7,185 nucleotides of DNA from Streptomyces griseus (lineage in GTDB: Bacteria > Bacteroidota > Bacteroidia > Chitinophagales > Chitinophagaceae), in the NCBI GenBank assembly GCA_943323705.2, contig CALPIT020000133.1:1-7185 (forward strand). The letters are read 5' to 3'. Below the pieces are notes generated by a model, which saw nothing but the letters and a program-made list of their open reading frames with translations, searched no databases and was not told the DNA's origin. This document shows positions 5,755 to 7,185 of this stretch, piece after piece. The position numbers and the translations under genes were made by a program. Numbering within the stretch: position 1 is the stretch's first letter; every line of letters begins with the position of its first letter.

Positions 5755-6483
5755 ATGAAATTGGATTACCTGGCATTTGGTGCGCATCCTGATGATGTTG
5801 AACTTAGTTGTTCTGGCTTATTGATTTTAGAAAAATCACTAGGCAAGAAAACGGGTATCATCGATTTAACTGAAGGTGAATTGGGATCTAGAGGTACTGT
5901 TGCTACTAGATACCAGGAATCTTCAGATGCAGCTGCCATTATGGAGTTGGATGTCAGAGAAAACTTACAATTACAAGACGGATTCTTCAATAATGACAAA
6001 GCAACTCAACTTAAAGTCATTGAAAAAATCAGAAAATACAGACCAGAAATTGTGATTTGCAATGCCCCCGAAGACAGGCATCCCGATCATGGACAAGGCT
6101 CTCAATTAGTGGAAGATTCTGCATTTTTATCGGGCTTACTCAAAATAGAAACATTTGAAAACGGCGAAAAACAACAACACTGGCGCCCAAAATATGTTTT
6201 TCAGTACATACAAGATAGATACCTTGAGCCTAGTTTTTTAGTTGACATCTCACCTATTTACGAGAAAAAACTTGCCGCTATTCGTGCTTATAAAACACAA
6301 TTCTTCAATCCAGGCATAGAAGGTCCGGAAACCTATATTTCAAAACCTGGATTTCTGGAATACATCATCAACAGAGATAAGATGCACGGCACTAGAATCG
6401 GTGTTGAATATGCAGAAGGCTTTATTTCAAAAAAGAAACTTGGTTTTTCCAATCTTGATAATTTAATCAAACAAAATACTTAA
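5755..6483 (+). CDS. bshB1: Bacillithiol biosynthesis deacetylase BshB1
   Basis: BshB1 is a zinc hydrolase of the LmbE/PIG-L family. It removes the acetyl group from N-acetylglucosaminyl-malate, giving the amine to which BshC attaches cysteine to form bacillithiol. In the 242-residue protein, AHPDD at 10-14 supplies zinc ligands His11 and Asp14 and the catalytic base Asp13, and HPDH at 109-112 supplies the third ligand, His112. These positions align with one residue's offset to the Bacillus cereus homologue. TEGELGSRGT (about 39-48) and the RYQE segment (from Arg52) are further typical blocks. The protein is cytosolic with no signal peptide. I place the start at the ATG at 5755. A longer frame from a TTG at 5713 adds 14 hydrophobic residues not typical of the family, whereas MKLD directly before the first beta-strand is the usual BshB1 N-terminus. 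The desaturase gene begins 10 bp after the stop, suggesting one transcript. A related LmbE-type deacetylase cannot be excluded, but the overall pattern is that of BshB1. Confidence 0.9.
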   Translation: MKLDYLAFGAHPDDVELSCSGLLILEKSLGKKTGIIDLTEGELGSRGTVATRYQESSDAAAIMELDVRENLQLQDGFFNNDKATQLKVIEKIRKYRPEIVICNAPEDRHPDHGQGSQLVEDSAFLSGLLKIETFENGEKQQHWRPKYVFQYIQDRYLEPSFLVDISPIYEKKLAAIRAYKTQFFNPGIEGPETYISKPGFLEYIINRDKMHGTRIGVEYAEGFISKKKLGFSNLDNLIKQNT

Positions 6484-6493
6484 CCCAATAATC

Positions 6494-7185
6494 ATGACAA
6501 CTCCAAAATTCAGAAATACCTCAAAATCTACTTTCCACCAGGAATTGAAGAAAAGAGTACAACAGTATTTCTCAGAAAACCAAATTGAGCAAACAGGTAA
6601 TTTTTCTCTGTATTTCAAAGCTATTCTAATGTGGTCGCTTTATATCGCGCTGTACGTGCATCTTGTATTCTTTACTCCTAACCTAACTTTAGCAGCTTTT
6701 GAATGTTTGATTATGGGTGGCTTAACTGCTGGCATTGGTTTTAATGTGATGCACGATGGTGGTCACGAAAGCTTTAGCAATAGCAAATTCTGGAATAAAA
6801 TCGCCGCCTTTTCAGTAAATGGATTAGGAGCAAGCATGCAAATGTGGAAGAACAAACACAATATCATTCACCATACTTACACCAATATTGACGGCGTTGA
6901 TGATGATATTGAAATCAAACCTTTGTTGAGAATGTGCCCAACACAAAAGAAATACAAAGTGCACAAGTTTCAACATATTTATGTTTGGTTCTTGTATAGC
7001 CTACTTTTAATCATTTGGGTATTTGCAACTGATTATCAAAAATATTTCAAAAAGAAAGTCGGCATCGTGCCCATCAAGAAAATGAGTGCATTTGATCACT
7101 TCGCATTCTGGACTGCAAAAGTTGGCTACTACTTTATGATGATAGTTTTACCTATTTACTTTGTAGGATTTGTAAACTGGCTAGT
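6494..7185 (+). CDS. Membrane fatty-acid/acyl-CoA desaturase, 3' end beyond the window
   Basis: Translation from the ATG at 6494 gives 230 codons with no stop, so the gene runs past the right edge; the family is usually about 360 residues. These non-haem di-iron enzymes introduce a cis double bond into acyl chains at the cytoplasmic membrane. Two of the three histidine boxes are present: HDGGH at 87-91 (HxxxH) and HNIIHH at 122-127 (HxxHH), the latter in the typical setting WKNKHNIIHHTYTNIDGVDDDIE. The third box would lie beyond the window. Hydrophobic segments fit the fold: about 43-60, 66-86, 158-174 and 210-229. The N-terminus (QQYFSENQIEQTGNFSLYFK) and the TNIDGVDDD segment resemble the linoleoyl-CoA (delta-6-like) desaturase branch common in Bacteroidota. 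The regiospecificity cannot be judged. The start codon lies 10 bp after the bshB1 stop, so the gene is likely transcribed with it. Confidence 0.9.
   Translation, partial: MTTPKFRNTSKSTFHQELKKRVQQYFSENQIEQTGNFSLYFKAILMWSLYIALYVHLVFFTPNLTLAAFECLIMGGLTAGIGFNVMHDGGHESFSNSKFWNKIAAFSVNGLGASMQMWKNKHNIIHHTYTNIDGVDDDIEIKPLLRMCPTQKKYKVHKFQHIYVWFLYSLLLIIWVFATDYQKYFKKKVGIVPIKKMSAFDHFAFWTAKVGYYFMMIVLPIYFVGFVNWL

Noticed and set aside
5766..5999. 77-codon minus-strand open frame
   Set aside because: Antisense to bshB1, across its conserved zinc-binding N-terminus.
1..7185. CRISPR array, tRNA/rRNA gene, phage, toxin-antitoxin or defence system
   Set aside because: I found no regularly spaced repeats, no tRNA-like cloverleaf, no rRNA sequence and no proteins typical of these systems on either strand.

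Overview
The window looks like ordinary chromosome from a member of the Bacteroidota, probably a Chitinophagales- or Sphingobacteriales-like organism; the lower rank is a guess. The DNA is AT-rich, Shine-Dalgarno sequences are not evident, and two leaders carry perfect matches to the Bacteroidota -7 promoter element TANNTTTG. A DUF4294 protein, a Cys-type CcmE with a long CcmF, and a bacillithiol deacetylase (BshB1) all fit that phylum.

Layout. Bases 1-1465 form a leftward unit: a complete ureohydrolase (agmatinase/arginase family) followed, with an 8-bp overlap, by a small polytopic membrane protein that runs off the left edge. A 116-bp intergenic region (1466-1581) holds two divergent promoter candidates. 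Rightward from it run ccmE and ccmF, 2 bp apart, encoding the haem chaperone and haem lyase part of System I cytochrome c maturation. Next comes a 417-bp gene-free stretch (4581-4997) packed with short inverted and direct repeats, including a REP-like hairpin pair and a C5/G5 element. A secreted DUF4294 protein (4998-5645) follows. After a 109-bp gap, bshB1 (5755-6483) is followed 10 bp later by a membrane fatty-acid/acyl-CoA desaturase that runs off the right edge with two of its three histidine boxes visible.

How the genes work together. CcmE and CcmF are consecutive partners: CcmE carries haem in the periplasm and CcmF attaches it to apocytochrome. The other Ccm components are not in the window. 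BshB1 makes the free amine intermediate of bacillithiol, the low-molecular-weight thiol. Its close spacing to the desaturase suggests one transcript but not a shared pathway. The ureohydrolase probably serves arginine/agmatine nitrogen metabolism, with the exact substrate unresolved.

I see no clear novel defence, mobile or biosynthetic system. The most unusual material is the repeat mosaic after ccmF and the CxxxY haem-binding motif in CcmE. Two genes, at 1-420 (minus) and 6494-7185 (plus), are open at the window edges and were identified by direct translation.
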